Part shown: positions 12,753-23,678 of the stretch, one piece after another
Layout: each line of letters begins with the position of its first letter
How positions within the stretch are numbered: position 1 is the stretch's first letter
Origin: Brachynemurus nebulosus
Taxonomy: Eukaryota > Arthropoda > Insecta > Neuroptera > Myrmeleontidae
Direction of reading: 5' to 3'
Length of the DNA stretch: 64,000 nt
Assembly (NCBI GenBank): GCA_035578155.1
Contig: JAPWDM010000002.1
Span: forward strand, 39,640,811 to 39,704,810
Made by a program: the position numbers and the translations under genes
The notes under the pieces: generated by a model
The model's database searches: none
What the model saw: only the letters and a program-made list of their open reading frames with translations
What the model was told of the DNA's origin: nothing

Positions 12753-12758
12753 AATAAA
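12753..12758 (+). promoter_or_regulatory. Candidate polyadenylation signal for the ODF3-like gene
   Basis: An AATAAA hexamer 233 bases after the stop codon, followed by a T-rich stretch. It is plausible as the mRNA 3' end signal, but such hexamers are common in AT-rich DNA. Confidence 0.4.
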
Positions 12759-13080
12759 TACACTGTTACAAAAGTTTTGTTAATTTTTTGTATCTTTTAT
12801 ACCAACTAATGTTAGTTATTTATATCAAAGAATATATTTTGCTTTATTAAAACGTTATTTCGTTTATGTCTATGTTATTCACTATTCCAGAACCCTCCAA
12901 AGTAATTATTAATCTAAACAGTTTTTGATAATTCCTAAGCTAACTCAGTGAACATAGAATGTAAATGCGATGTAACAAGGAAATAACAAGTTACGTAACT
13001 TTTTTGACTTATGGGTGATATAACAATTATATAAAATTAGAATTTTATGTTATATACCTAATTGTTACCTGTATGTTACG

Positions 13081-13480
13081 TAACAGTTACATGTCATTGT
13101 GACTGTAATAAAATGTCACATTTGTGACTGCTATGTTACGTTTAGATGATGTATCAAGGTTGCTTTGATAAAACGTCACAGTGTGACTCTTATGTTATGT
13201 CTTCGCAACCTAACAATGTTACTTCGATAAAACCTCATAGAACTGACTCTTATGTTATGTTTTTGTGACGTATCAACGTTACGTTAATGAAATGTCACAA
13301 CCATGACTTTTTTGTTATGTCCTGATGACCTAACAATGTTACTTTGAACAAAACGTCACAACAGTACTCTTATGTTATGTTTTTGTGACGTATTAACGTT
13401 GTTTTAATGAAATGTCACAATCATGACTCTTTTGTTATGTTTTTGTGACGTATCAATATTAATAAAACATTTCACTTGTC
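13081..13480. repeat. 60-bp tandem repeat array, about 6-7 units
   Basis: Units recur at exactly 60-base spacing, shown by TATGTTATGT or TTTGTTATGT at 13191, 13251, 13311, 13371 and 13431. Each unit contains YGACGTATCAACGTTAC-like and GAAATGTCACA-like segments. Divergence between units is moderate. The array is the left arm of the 12946-14465 foldback. Confidence 0.85.
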
Positions 13481-13559
13481 ACTTTTGTGAAATGTTTTGT
13501 TACCATATTAATTTTAAATGTATCAATTCGTGAGGAATTATCCATTTAAAGATTCCTGC

Positions 13560-13683
13560 ACTTTTTCAATCTATCCTCTGTTGGCGTCTGATGTAATTAA
13601 ATTTCATCCATCCATTTTTATAAGCTGATTTATGTTATTTGTTATATGGGTTATGGGGTTATATTATATAATATAACCCCATA

Positions 13684-13774
<91 letters not shown>

Positions 13775-13840
13775 ACCCCATAACCCATATAACAAATAAC
13801 ATAAATCGACTTATACAAAAATGGATGGATGAAATGGATG
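13560..13840. repeat. Long palindrome centred on a (TA)n tract
   Basis: The blocks on each side (for example TATGGGTTATGGGGTTATAT and its inverse) are nearly perfect inverted copies for over 60 bases and then diverge. The core (about 13690-13769) is pure TA. This could extrude a cruciform. Confidence 0.85.
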
Positions 13841-14050
13841 AACGAATGTTTTATTAATATTGATACGTCACAAAAACATAACAAAAGAGTCATGATTGCG
13901 ACATTTCATTAAAACAACATTAATACGTCGTTAAAACAACGTTAATTTTGTTACATATTAATTTAAAAATGAAATTTTTATGAAAATTCTTGTAAGGCTT
14001 TATTTACTATTTTGTGATATATATTAATATATAGCGACCAGAATAAATAA

Positions 14051-14165
14051 GTGAGTTTGGTCTAGTGGTTAAGACTGTTGATAATTTAAAAGATGCTTCA
14101 GCTTGGATAATGGATCGAATCCTGCAACAGTCAAAAAAAAAAAAATAATAATAATAATAATAATT
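14051..14165 (+). mobile_element. tRNA-derived SINE fragment
   Basis: It contains a good RNA polymerase III box A (TGGTCTAGTGG, 14058-14068) and box B (GGATCGAATCC, 14112-14122), about 43 bases apart. These are followed by an A-rich run and (ATA)n tail at 14133-14165. A true tRNA is unlikely because no cloverleaf with a matching acceptor stem is visible and the tail is SINE-like. It lies inside the right arm of the 12946-14465 foldback and so inserted later. Confidence 0.55.
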
Positions 14166-14465
14166 GAGGTGTATGTATATGTCAATAAGTTGGTAATATG
14201 TGTATGTAACGTTAATAAGAAACAAAAAAAAGGGAATTTTGAATTTGCTTTTTGCAAAAGAAGGCGTAATTTTTATCTATAAGGTAACATCAAAGTTATA
14301 TTTTCCTAAAACGTAACAAGAACATAACAATGTTACGTCACATTGTTACGTTTATAAGTGGGAAATTGTAAGTTACATGTGAGTCATATGTGACTCACAT
14401 GTTATGTAACATGTGACTTTCAGTTCTGTCACAGTGACATAAAATTTACAGAAAAATGTTCACTG

Positions 14466-15337
14466 GGAATTATTTACATTACAAAGTTATGGATGTACGG
14501 TGACATAGGTATGGTGACATAGTAATCCGATTTGGCTAAAAGTTACGTTGGCACACCTTAAGAGTTACATTTTTCAACTGAAAGTTACGTAATGGTTTAA
14601 AGGGTTACTTAAGTTTGCGAAATAATGAATATAATCTTAACAATTTTATTGTTAACTGCTGCTAACTTTAATGAAACAAATGAGAATCCATTAAATTCTG
14701 GACTCATCAATTAAATTTTTACTATAAATCTACTAATCTAGTAAATGATCCAAAAAGTTTTTTTTTTGGTTGTATATATTTTCAAAAGAATATCAAAATG
14801 TTATTGAAGTTTTAATATCAGAAACTTGTCCTACTTGATTTCTTATACTCCTTCCTTTCAGTCCTGGCATTCTTATCAGCTTCCACTATCACTTAGCTTA
14901 TGGTCACAGTGCGTTTAACTTCGTTAGGATTTTTAACACTATAGTGTGACCCATTCTCTCCCAGCCCGATAAAGTATGCCAATTAAAAAAAAATACCCCT
15001 GTCGCAGCATTCTGCATAACATAACGAATTTCCGTCTAAAAAAATTAGTTTTCTCGGAAACCAGTTGACATTGAATAATAGTTTAAAGACCTTTTTTGTG
15101 TGATTTTTTTCTTCTCGTTTCAATGGTATAAAAAAATGTCGCAAAAATTTTTGAATAAAGGGAAATTTTGGCAAAAAAACTATTTTTTTTTTTCACGAAA
15201 ATTGCCAAAAAAAACCATATTTCGGGCATCGGACGTGCCTGGATAACGAACTCGTCCAACGGTTTGGGACTTTCAATATTTTCACCAAATTTCTTAAAAG
15301 TAGGATGTTTCGTTCGAGAGTTTTCGTGCGGAAAAAA
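14466..15337. other. AT-rich spacer with a dispersed-repeat copy
   Basis: Bases 14985-15100 resemble 2500-2620 in the same orientation. No gene is recognised. Open frames on the minus strand across 14983-15547 run through repeat sequence and look fortuitous. Confidence 0.4.
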
Positions 15338-15488
15338 ACGATCAGTAATACTGTCAGTATTTACTGACAAAAAGAATGAATCATTATTTTTATAATATAA
15401 TTCTATATACGAATGCTTCAGTATTATCAATACACAATCAGTAATAATGTTAGTGTATTTTCTAAATACTGACAGTATTACTGATCGT
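15338..15488. mobile_element. 151-bp MITE with 26-bp perfect terminal inverted repeats
   Basis: The first and last 26 bases are exact inverted copies, beginning ACGATCAGTAATACTGTCAG. The inner part also contains CAGTATTA-like repeats, so most of the element can form a stem. No coding capacity. The target duplication is uncertain. Confidence 0.75.
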
Positions 15489-15884
15489 ATACAAGCCGCC
15501 ATAGGTTTACTCAAAAAAACGTATTTTATAAGGTGGTTTTTTTCCATTTTAGCAATATGGCTGTGGTAAAATGGGAAATGTTATATTTCTAAAACAGGAT
15601 AGCATTTATACACACATTTTTCATATTTTGCAAACAAATAATTTTTACACTCACACACCAAATTTTACACTCAAAATAAAATTAAACACTTGAATCGTTC
15701 AAAAAGTAGATTAAGCACGTTAAGCACTATTGGCAAATATCACAAATAAGGAGATCATCATCGCTAAATATTCGATTTTAGATTAAACGCTATCCAATAC
15801 TTAAAAAAAGAAGAAACCCATAACCAAGAGGAAAGATCTATCCAAAAGTTTTACTAATGGAGTATTATAAGATGGATATCTTAC

Positions 15885-16428
15885 TTATATGGGAGGAATT
15901 GACAAAATTGTTCACGAAAATGACACATATAAGGCTTTCTTTTTTTACCACTCGTGGCGTTAATAATCCCCGAATGCTGATGTGAATATAGCGAATATAG
16001 TAACATAAAATGGATAAAACAGAATGTAAATATAGTACTTATTCTCAAATGGAAACACGTTGGGACTGGGGAAGTGAGTGTTTCCATTAGAGAATCACCA
16101 ATGTCGGTTGATGATATTTAATAATAAGGAAATACATAGAAATTACATATCTATGAAATGAACTCTTATAGTTTAAATTACTTTATATGGCGGATATCGA
16201 ATGGTACTGACTCCGATTTTACATAGTGACGTCAGCGAATTATATAATATACAATGATGCGATGGAAAATAAAAATTGTTAAGTTTATTTTAAAAACGAT
16301 CGAAAAACCCACTTTATAACTTGTTGAACATTGAAAAAGATTCTAGAAGATTCTATTCAAAAGCTAACAAAGATAATATAGAAGCTTGCGTTTCCATTTG
16401 AGAGTGTTCCATTTGAGAATAAGTACTG
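15885..16428. mobile_element. Repeat copy containing a CAGTACTTATTC MITE (inverted relative to 28057-28640)
   Basis: Bases 16033-16428 are a MITE bounded by (T/C)AGTACTTATTCTCAAATGG and its inverse, with TA at both flanks. It is the reverse complement of the copy at 28057-28463. Homology continues for about 150 bases on the left (15885-16032 matches 28464-28610 inverted), so the MITE sits within, or is part of, a larger repeat. The ends resemble Tc1/mariner/pogo-type elements (CAGT start, TA target). Confidence 0.7.
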
Positions 16429-17126
16429 TACCGCTTTTGTATCTTACGAACATGAGTGCTATCTTTGATTTAGACACTTTTTTGAATACATTGAGTTTCA
16501 TCTCCTTGTCTAATCTCCATAGTTTTACCACTAAAATAATTAACAGTAATTATTAAGGAAAGTTTACACTTAAGATACAAGTATGAGATACATGTTAAAT
16601 TGGCAAAGCAAATTGACATGTTATGTTTTACCTCATACAATCGAAAAATGTATATTTTTATTGAGCATTTACACTTAAGTATATACAATTCAAAGCGCCA
16701 AAGGAATAATTTGAAAGGTTTTAAAAGTAGTGAAATTACTTGAATAAAGTTTGATTGTTGAAATCATGAAATAATCGATAAAAAACTTCTACATATGTAC
16801 TAATAAGATATTTCCATATCATTTTAATTCAATTTTTCCATTATTAATTTCGTTTTTGTTAATTAAAAATTTTTTATTTATACAAAATGTCTACTGATGA
16901 AGGACAGTTCTCATATTTATCCATCTTTGTAATATCAGTTTTAACTAGATATGTAGAAGAAATCGAAGACGGTGACATTTGAGTATAAATATAATTTCTA
17001 ATATTAGGGTCCTAATATACTACACATTACTACTTCTAATTTTATCATTTAGTAATAATGTTTTTACTTTATTCTATTTCAGACATGTTTCCTATAATAC
17101 AATAAATATTTCTGTACGTATATAAA
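16429..17126. other. AT-rich spacer
   Basis: A block at 16562-16625 resembles 24757-24822 inverted (TTTACACTTA and AAATTG-type motifs), probably a small interspersed repeat. Nothing else was recognised. Confidence 0.35.
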
Positions 17127-17140
17127 TATAAATTACTACA
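17127..17140. repeat. Left target-site duplication of the Penelope-like element
   Basis: TATAAATTACTACA occurs here and again, identically, at 19119-19132 on the other side of the element. Confidence 0.8.
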
Positions 17141-17528
17141 ATATTAATAGATTTGAGCGTTACTTTATGGTATTCCATATTTGTAAATAATAAACAAATA
17201 TTTTACTTCGCAAAAATACCACTTTTATTTTAAAACTGTGACAATATTGTTTCGAACCGTCAGTTCATTTCAAACAGAATAGATATTACATTCTTTACAT
17301 GCCTTATATATTAATTTTATCTACCTATACTTATTAAGGGGGAGTGGTCTGTGATGTGGAAGTGGAAAGGGTGGGAGTGATTGGAGAATCCAAAAGTCAA
17401 GAAAAACAAGATTACATTACATGTGACAAGAGGCAGACAAACACGTGGCAAAAGATTGAACTTGAAAATGACAAAAAGACAATAATACAGTGAATACAGT
17501 TTTAAACAGGAATTAAAATTTAAATAAG

Positions 17529-18605
17529 TTATAATATTGAAAATAAAGTTGAACTGTAAATATCGGTATAATCATTTAAAAGGTGATCGGAGCTATGTTT
17601 ATTTATTTCTATTGCTTCTAGGATTGTTAACTTCTGTCCTTTGCTTGCCTCGTGTAACACAGTAATTTCCCGTTCCGGTGTGTGTCCGGTGTCTATTAAG
17701 TGCCTCGCAAAAGCAGAGTCGGATTTCTTATTTCTATATGACCTAAAATGCTCTGCTCTCCGGGTTTCAAAGTTTCTGCCAGTTTGACCGATGTAAAAAC
17801 CATTACAATCTTGGCAGTTTAATTGGTAGATGCCCGATTTTTTAAGTTTATCAATTTTTGTTTTATTGTTATATATTAAATTTCCTAGATTAAAGCCTGA
17901 TTTAAATGCTATATTTATGTTTGATTTTGCTAGAATTTTTTTAATTTTATCTGATATTTTACCAAAATATGTTATAGTTTTAAAGTTAGTTTTTGGTTCT
18001 GGTTTAACGGAGGGGTAAATTTCTTTTAAGATTTGTTTAAATTCTTTCTTAGCTATTAATTTATCGATTAGGTTTGAATTATATCCGTTATTATTCGCTA
18101 TTATTTTAATATTATTTATTTCTTTTTTAAAATTTCCTTCCGACAAAGGTATATTAAACGCGCGGTGGATCATTGAATTGTAGGCTGCCACTTTATGTTG
18201 ATACGGACTTATTGAATCATTTGGAATTGTAATACTTGAGTAAAATGGTTTTCTATATATATTGAAATCAAGCTTATTGTTAATTTTGGTTATAGTCAAA
18301 TCTAAAAAGTTTATACTATTATCTTTTTCTACCTCTAAGTCAAATTGAATTTTTGGATCTAATGAATTTAATGACTCTACAAATTTTTCTAACTGGCGAA
18401 TCGATCCATCGAAGCCTATAATTATGTCATCCACGTATCTATACCAAAATTTTACATGTTGTTTGGTTAGTGTATTATTCATTATTATTTCTTCTAAGTT
18501 CGACATATAAATTTCTGCCAACAGAGGGCTCAGAGGTGACCCCATTGAAAGGCCACTTGTCTGTCGGAAGAATTTATTGCCGAACTCAAGGTAATTTTGT
18601 TTTAA
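17529..18605 (-). pseudogene. Penelope-like reverse transcriptase plus GIY-YIG endonuclease, 5'-truncated
   Basis: The minus-strand frame encodes the C-terminal two thirds of a Penelope polyprotein. It shows the RT motif GLSMGSPLSPLLAEIYM, the catalytic YVDD in FWYRYVDDIIIGF, a later FLDLTIT motif, and a GIY-YIG nuclease starting GIYQLNCQDC, with GFYIGQTGR and the downstream Arg/His/Glu-containing region. The N-terminal RT fingers are missing: upstream of about 18605 the frame runs into the inverted copy of the element's own end, so the apparent Met start (18662) is artefactual. No stop codon interrupts the remaining frame, which suggests a young copy. In intact relatives the GIY-YIG domain nicks DNA to prime reverse transcription; this copy alone cannot be complete. 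Confidence 0.92.
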
Positions 18606-18612
18606 AATAGAC

Positions 18613-18776
18613 ACCGGACACACACCGGAACGGGAAATTACTGTGTTACACGAGGCAAGCAAAGGACAGAAGTTAACAATCCTAGAAGCAATAGAAATAA
18701 ATAAACATAGCTCCGATCACCTTTTAAATGATTATACCGATATTTACAGTTCAACTTTATTTTCAATATTATAACT
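18613..18776 (+). pseudogene. Inverted duplicate of the GIY-YIG C-terminus
   Basis: On the plus strand the right arm encodes the last ~54 residues of the same polyprotein, from about TGHTPEREITVLHEA to the stop. It is nearly identical to the minus-strand copy at 17529-17690, showing that the arm is a second, head-to-head truncated copy. Confidence 0.85.
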
Positions 18777-19025
18777 TATTTAAATTTTAATTCCTGTTTA
18801 AAACTATATTCACTGTATTATTGTCTTTTTGTCATTTTCAAGTTCAATTTTTTGCCACGTGTTTGTCTGCCTCTTGTCACATGTAATGTAATCTTGTTTT
18901 TCTTGACTTTTGGATTCTCCAATCACTCCCACCCTTTCCACTTCCACATCACAGACCACTCCCCCTTAATAAGTATAGGTAGATAAAATTAGTATATAAG
19001 GCATGTAAAGAATGTAATATCTATT

Positions 19026-19075
19026 CTGTTTGAAAATGAACTGACGGTTCGAAACAATATTGTCACAGTTTCAAA
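19026..19075 (+). ncRNA. Hammerhead-ribozyme-like core in the Penelope arm (degenerate)
   Basis: The order is that of a type I hammerhead with minimal helix III: CTGACG (19041), a tiny helix II GTTC, GAAAC (19051-19055), loop AATATT, GTC (19062-19064), then a 3' strand. An outer helix I forms between TTTGAAA (19029-19035) and TTTCAAA (19069-19075). The AC/GU helix III and GTC cleavage triplet fit published Penelope hammerheads. The conserved A after CUGANG is missing and the inner part of helix I is unpaired, so cleavage is doubtful. The mirror copy is at 17225-17276 on the minus strand. Confidence 0.4.
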
Positions 19076-19132
19076 ATAAAAGTGGTATTTTTGCGAAGTA
19101 AAATATTTGTTTATTATTTATAAATTACTACA

Positions 19133-20772
19133 TTTGAAAAGGCAAATAGATGTAAATTCATTTTTAAAAGATCACACATTTAGGTTACAAAATACATGCT
19201 CGAGATAGTTTAAAAAATATTTTTTAATTAAAAATTGATTATTAAGTATAACTACTACCTATTTTTTCTTAAAAATACTAAGTACCGTGTGAGTTTTTCG
19301 AGAGTTGCCATTCGATTTATTCCTAAAATATGTATCTAATCGAAAAAAAGTTTATACAAAAAATATTCAAAATAGAGGGGGCCATTCACGAAAAATTGTT
19401 CCAGACTTCTAGGACTTACGGTTTTTTTGGAATAGAAATTTTTTTTTTAAATGGGAACATATGTTGAGATGTTTCTTAAAAATTAGTTTATTACTTCAAA
19501 TTACCAATTATGCTAAAATTTTCATTATTTTATTTCAAATTTTTGAGAAATTGCATTTTTAAGTTTTGATTTTCAAAACCCGTGGTCAGGTTTGTTTAAA
19601 CGAACGCAAAAAATACGGTTTATTGTAAATTTACATTAAAAATAAATAAGTAGTAGATTAGTTGTAATGGTATATTCACATTAGCCACTTACAGTAACAG
19701 AAAATTTATTAATTAAATACATTAATTATCAAAATAATTTGTAGTTTTTCCTCAAATATTCAACTTAATATTTATTAAACAGGTTATCAAATTAAAACTG
19801 TTGTTGTAATATTTAATTGTATCCCATATTAAAGAAGTCAAAATTTAGTACATGTGAAAATGTCATTATTAAAAATCTCTGAAAGTAAATTATAGATGGC
19901 GTAGGGGTTCTAGCATAGTTCATAAAAAGAGCTGTCATAAATAATATGACAGCTCTTTTTTAAATTTAAATTGTTAAATTTTTAAACCCTTTTTTTTTTT
20001 TTTAAAAAAAAAAAGGTAAAAAAAATTAGTCCAAAAAAATATTTTTAATGTAAAAATTTTCGAGATTGAGATATGTATTTAAACAATACGTCTGAAAGAG
20101 ATGTATTTTAAAAATATTCATAACCTTAATTTCTTTTCCAGTAAAAATCAACAAAATTTTGCAAAGTTTATTCTATGGAATATGTTTACTTTAAAATTAA
20201 AGCAGTTACATTTAAAAGCAAATGAAAAAGCTACAAAGAAAGCTGTAAAAGATATATTAAAATATTTCAAAAATAAAATATTTCAAAAAGTGATGAAAAA
20301 AAGAAATTTAAAATGATGGAAAGTTATCTCATTTACATTTACAAAGTGTTAAAATAAGTGCGTTTATCCTGATTTTATTACAATTTTAACATCTTTAAAA
20401 CGGGTTCTGTGTTAAAACGGTTCTTCATATTTGAGAACTACAGTATTATTAAATAAAACTTTTTAATAAAATTACACAAATTTTATTTAATTACACCATT
20501 TTCTAAATAAAATATAATAAATAAATATACTCAAAGTATAATTTTATTAATTCTGATTAATTTTGTGTGTAATCAAATTGCCTAATTGTTTTATTGCTTC
20601 CGAGACTACTAAAGCGGCGGAAGCATTGTCATCACTTTTGAGAAATAAAACAATTTTTCCCCTCCAAAATAAAATTTTTTACGTACATTTTACGTTTTAG
20701 AGCTTCCTGAACAATTCTGGTTTGATGTCTGTCCGTCCGTCCGTCTGTCTGTCCGTTTGTGTGTCGCTCGTT
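19133..20772. other. AT-rich spacer with minor repeats
   Basis: Near 19281-19320 there is a fragment of the CACTGTGYGAGTTTTTTGAG foldback family (full copy at 53587-54050). A perfect hairpin lies at 19924-19960. A 71-codon lysine-rich frame at 20101-20316 shows no domain and is not called a gene. Confidence 0.4.
19924..19960. repeat. Perfect short hairpin
   Basis: Sixteen-base arms AAAAAGAGCTGTCATA and their exact inverse are separated by five bases. It could be a tiny MITE end pair or an RNA hairpin; nothing shows transcription. Confidence 0.8.
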
Positions 20773-20773
20773 T

Positions 20774-21087
20774 GCACCAAGTGGCATAACTTCTGAACTA
20801 TTCGATTGTTTTTAATGAAATTTTTAGAAACTATGCAGTCTGGTTCGTAGATGGTCCCCTATGAATTTAATCGAAGTCGCAGTAACGGTAGCTACGTCTC
20901 TACCATGTCATTCCATTAATATACTAAATTGCACCAAGTGTGCATAACTTCTGAACTATTCAATTCAATTTTATGAAATTATCAAAAATTATGCCATCTG
21001 CTTCCTGGATGGTCCCCTATAAATTTCAGTGCATTCGGAGTAATAGTATCCACGGCACTACCATGAAATGCCATTAAATGTCAATAT
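20774..21087. repeat. Two-unit tandem duplication, 157 bp per unit
   Basis: Units start at GCACCAAGTG (20774 and 20931) and share GCATAACTTCTGAACTATTC, a GATGGTCCCCTAT segment and a CTACCATG segment. They diverge by roughly a quarter. A (CYGT)n-type stretch, TCCGTCCGTCCGTCTG, lies just upstream at about 20736. Probably part of an unidentified transposon. Confidence 0.7.
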
Positions 21088-21504
21088 CATATTTACTGCT
21101 AGTCCCACTTCGCTCAATTTTTTTATGAATCGTTTTGTTTATTAATTTTTATTAATTTATATACCTATATTAAATTTTTCCCATCAAGTACAATTAATAG
21201 TACATCAATCCGAAGATGAAGAAAAAACTAAAAGTGTTCCTAAATTTAGTTACTAAGTACTTTGTCACAAAATTGACTGAAATTCTACATTTTGTCAAAT
21301 TATTAAATAATAAAAATAAATATACAATGTAAAAATCATAATTTCTGTACAAAATTTTTTTTAAAATAGCTGGTTTGAAATGTAATAAAAATTTTTCAGT
21401 TTTATTAACATGTTTTCAATAAATTTATTGTCTCTGTTTACATAAATAACTTAAAGACTTATAGATATATACAATCAAATTACAACATTATTTTCTGTTG
21501 ATCA

Positions 21505-23035
21505 GGGCTGGGAGCTACTTAAAATGATTTCATTTTAAATATGTATTTAAAATACAAAATGGCATTTTGCATTTTCTATTTTAAATAAGTTCGGTCAAAC
21601 CATTTTCTATTTCGTATTTAAAAAGAAAATTTGAATCCATTTTACATTTAAAATGAAAATGTATGTGTACTCAAATTTATGTGCATAAATTATAGAACTC
21701 GAACTGAACGATCTGAACTCTAACAAATTGTAAATTAAATGTAAGTTTATTTAATTGATTCAAATTTTTTATAACTCGAGTTGCAAAGTCACTTGAGTTA
21801 AATTTATTACTAGAGTTTTAGTTCTCTTAAGTCAAACTTTTCTGACTCAAGTTGTGTACTATTAGGTTTGATTCAACTACCTCTTTTTGGATTGTACATG
21901 GAACGATTTGTGAATCGTTGTGTGCACAAGTTCATACTGTAAATTGTGCACTGAGTGATAAAAAAAATCTATGGTTGAAATGGTTTTATGTATGAGTAAA
22001 TGTCAAAAATGTCAAATTTTTTTATTGCACAACTACAGTTCTGAAATTTCAGAAAAGGATTTGCAGTTGATAATGTATAAAAATATTTTTGCTAAGAAAA
22101 AATACAAAATACGCCTAAAATACTTTATTATAAAGAATTTCATTTCGAAATTATTCGCAAAAGTTTTGCCAGTAGTTTTCATTTCTCTGTTTTTAGCCAT
22201 TAATTTAAATTTTTAATTAGTCTTCATCATATCTGCTTTAAAGAAATTATTATCCCACTCAATACCACTCATTTTAAATTTTATTCTATATATTTATCTA
22301 AAATTATGCAAAAAGTACTGAGTAACTTTATCATCAATAATAATAAACATTTGAATTTTAAATTTTAGCGCTCTGTTATGCAGTACGGTCCAAACAATTC
22401 CTACTCTTCGCTGTGTATCGAATTGATGATACATGAACCAGTTTCGATAGAATCAAAAATAAGCTACATGTGTCATGTCATGCACTGTCAAAAGAGAACT
22501 TGAAACACATTTTTTATATTGCGCAAGCGGGAAACCATGCAATGTATGGTTTTTAGGGAATTGAAACAAACCTATTATCTTTAAGAGACGGCGATAAGAA
22601 ATGTTTTGTATTTCGAGTAGATGATTTTCATAATTTAGAAGTCGCAGTTGTAGCATAGTCAAGGTTTGAATATGTCAAGGCTGAATTAAATTTTACAATA
22701 TTTTAAAGTAACAATATTTCAAGAGTTAAATTTCGTTTTCATATCATCTAACTTTACAAAATTTTCTCAAGAGACTGCCTTTATTTAATTTCAGTACGTT
22801 TGAAATTTTCTTAACTTTTTTTTTTTAATATTGATAAAAAATTTATAGAATTTAAAGTAAAAAAGGCATTTGGCATTTTATAATCCAATTTAAATAGCTA
22901 TTTTCCATTTTCTATTTTAAATATGTTCAGCAAGACCATTTTCAATTTTGTATTTTAAATGCATTTTTGAAAACCATTTTCCATTTTCTATTTTAATTTC
23001 TGTGAACCATTTTTTCCAGCCCTGCTGGCAGTTAC
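21505..23035. mobile_element. hAT-like element with CAGGGCTGG ends
   Basis: The left end CAGGGCTGGGA (21505) and the inverse right end TCCAGCCCTG (near 23030) match hAT-style termini. The subterminal parts are full of inverted CATTTTCTATTTTAAAT-like repeats. No transposase frame survives. A convincing 8-bp duplication is not visible. A truncated copy forms the outer part of the right arm (26764-28046). Confidence 0.5.
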
Positions 23036-23678
23036 ATATAACCAGTGGTGGTGGATTTACACTATGGGCAGGCGGGGCAGAGGCCCCGGGTTGCAAATTT
23101 TTAGGGGCAGTTTCTTTTCTTTCAGCGTTAACTTTTCTATCTCTTGAATTTTTTCCACAGGAGTACCATGCTCTAGCAATTTTATATTAACTTCATACTG
23201 AACCTGTTTCACTGAAGCTTTACAGAATCCTATAAAACAAAAACTTTTGTTACTTACATTGTAAATAATTATTTTGAAATTGTGGAATTACCCTTACCTT
23301 TTAAAATAACAAAGAATATTCTTTCAGTAATATAATAGGTTATGTCATTTCGAAAACTTCCATGAAACTGAATTAAATATAAGAATAAAATCTTTACTCT
23401 ATCTTCAGTAAACACAATGATAAGTTATTAGAAATACTCCAATAAAGTACCTATAACTGAATTACATAAATTATCGAAATATTTTAAATTTAAAAAAACT
23501 TGCTTAAAACAAGGTCAGCTTTTTTTACCATTTAATGACGTTCCGCGTTTTCTCAATTCATTTTTTCAATTAACTACATTCCAACTAGATACATTTTAGT
23601 TGTAAATCAATATAAACACAAAATATTGAATAAAAATAATAAAATTTGGCTATTTACAGAGCTGACATTTTGAATTAA

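Larger units (their letters stand above)
12946..14465. mobile_element. Foldback element with 60-bp tandem repeats and a (TA)n core
   Basis: The ends are CAGTGAACAT (12946) and its inverse ATGTTCACTG (to 14465), both followed inward by TGTAAAT. The left arm contains a 60-bp tandem array. The right arm (13845-13945 and 14290-14350) carries inverted pieces of the same units. The centre is a near-perfect palindrome around a (TA)n tract. A SINE is nested in the right arm. No transposase. The superfamily is not clear, and no target duplication was resolved. Confidence 0.65.
17141..19118 (-). mobile_element. Penelope-like retroelement with head-to-head inverted ends
   Basis: The element lies between 14-bp direct repeats. 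From left to right it has a 43-bp tail (17141-17183), an approximately 514-bp arm (17184-17697), a unique part of the reverse transcriptase (17698-18605) and an inverted copy of the arm (18606-19120). Both arms contain the end of the ORF (GIY-YIG C-terminus), the 3' untranslated part and a hammerhead-like core. Penelope-like elements are known for such inverted, 5'-truncated structures, short tails and variable-length target duplications, all of which are seen here. The last two bases of the right arm overlap the duplication. Confidence 0.9.

Noticed and set aside
13081..13480. Regularly spaced 60-bp repeats resembling a CRISPR array
   Set aside because: The units are contiguous and diverged along their whole length, with no constant-repeat/variable-spacer pattern. 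The DNA is eukaryotic and the array lies in a foldback element.
14051..14130. A functional tRNA gene
   Set aside because: Box A and box B are good, but no matching acceptor stem or clear anticodon arm could be folded by eye, and an A-rich tail with (ATA)n follows. A SINE fits better.
18606..18662. Met start of the Penelope polyprotein frame at 18662
   Set aside because: The codons upstream of about 18605 come from the antisense of the inverted element end, so they are not part of the native protein.
20101..20316. 71-codon Lys/Phe/Asn-rich frame
   Set aside because: Its composition follows the A-rich DNA; no domain, start context or splice signals support a gene.
22948..23190. 80-codon frame with a cysteine-containing, GC-richer middle
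   Set aside because: It runs across the junction of two transposon pieces in the large inverted duplication; the other arm does not conserve it.
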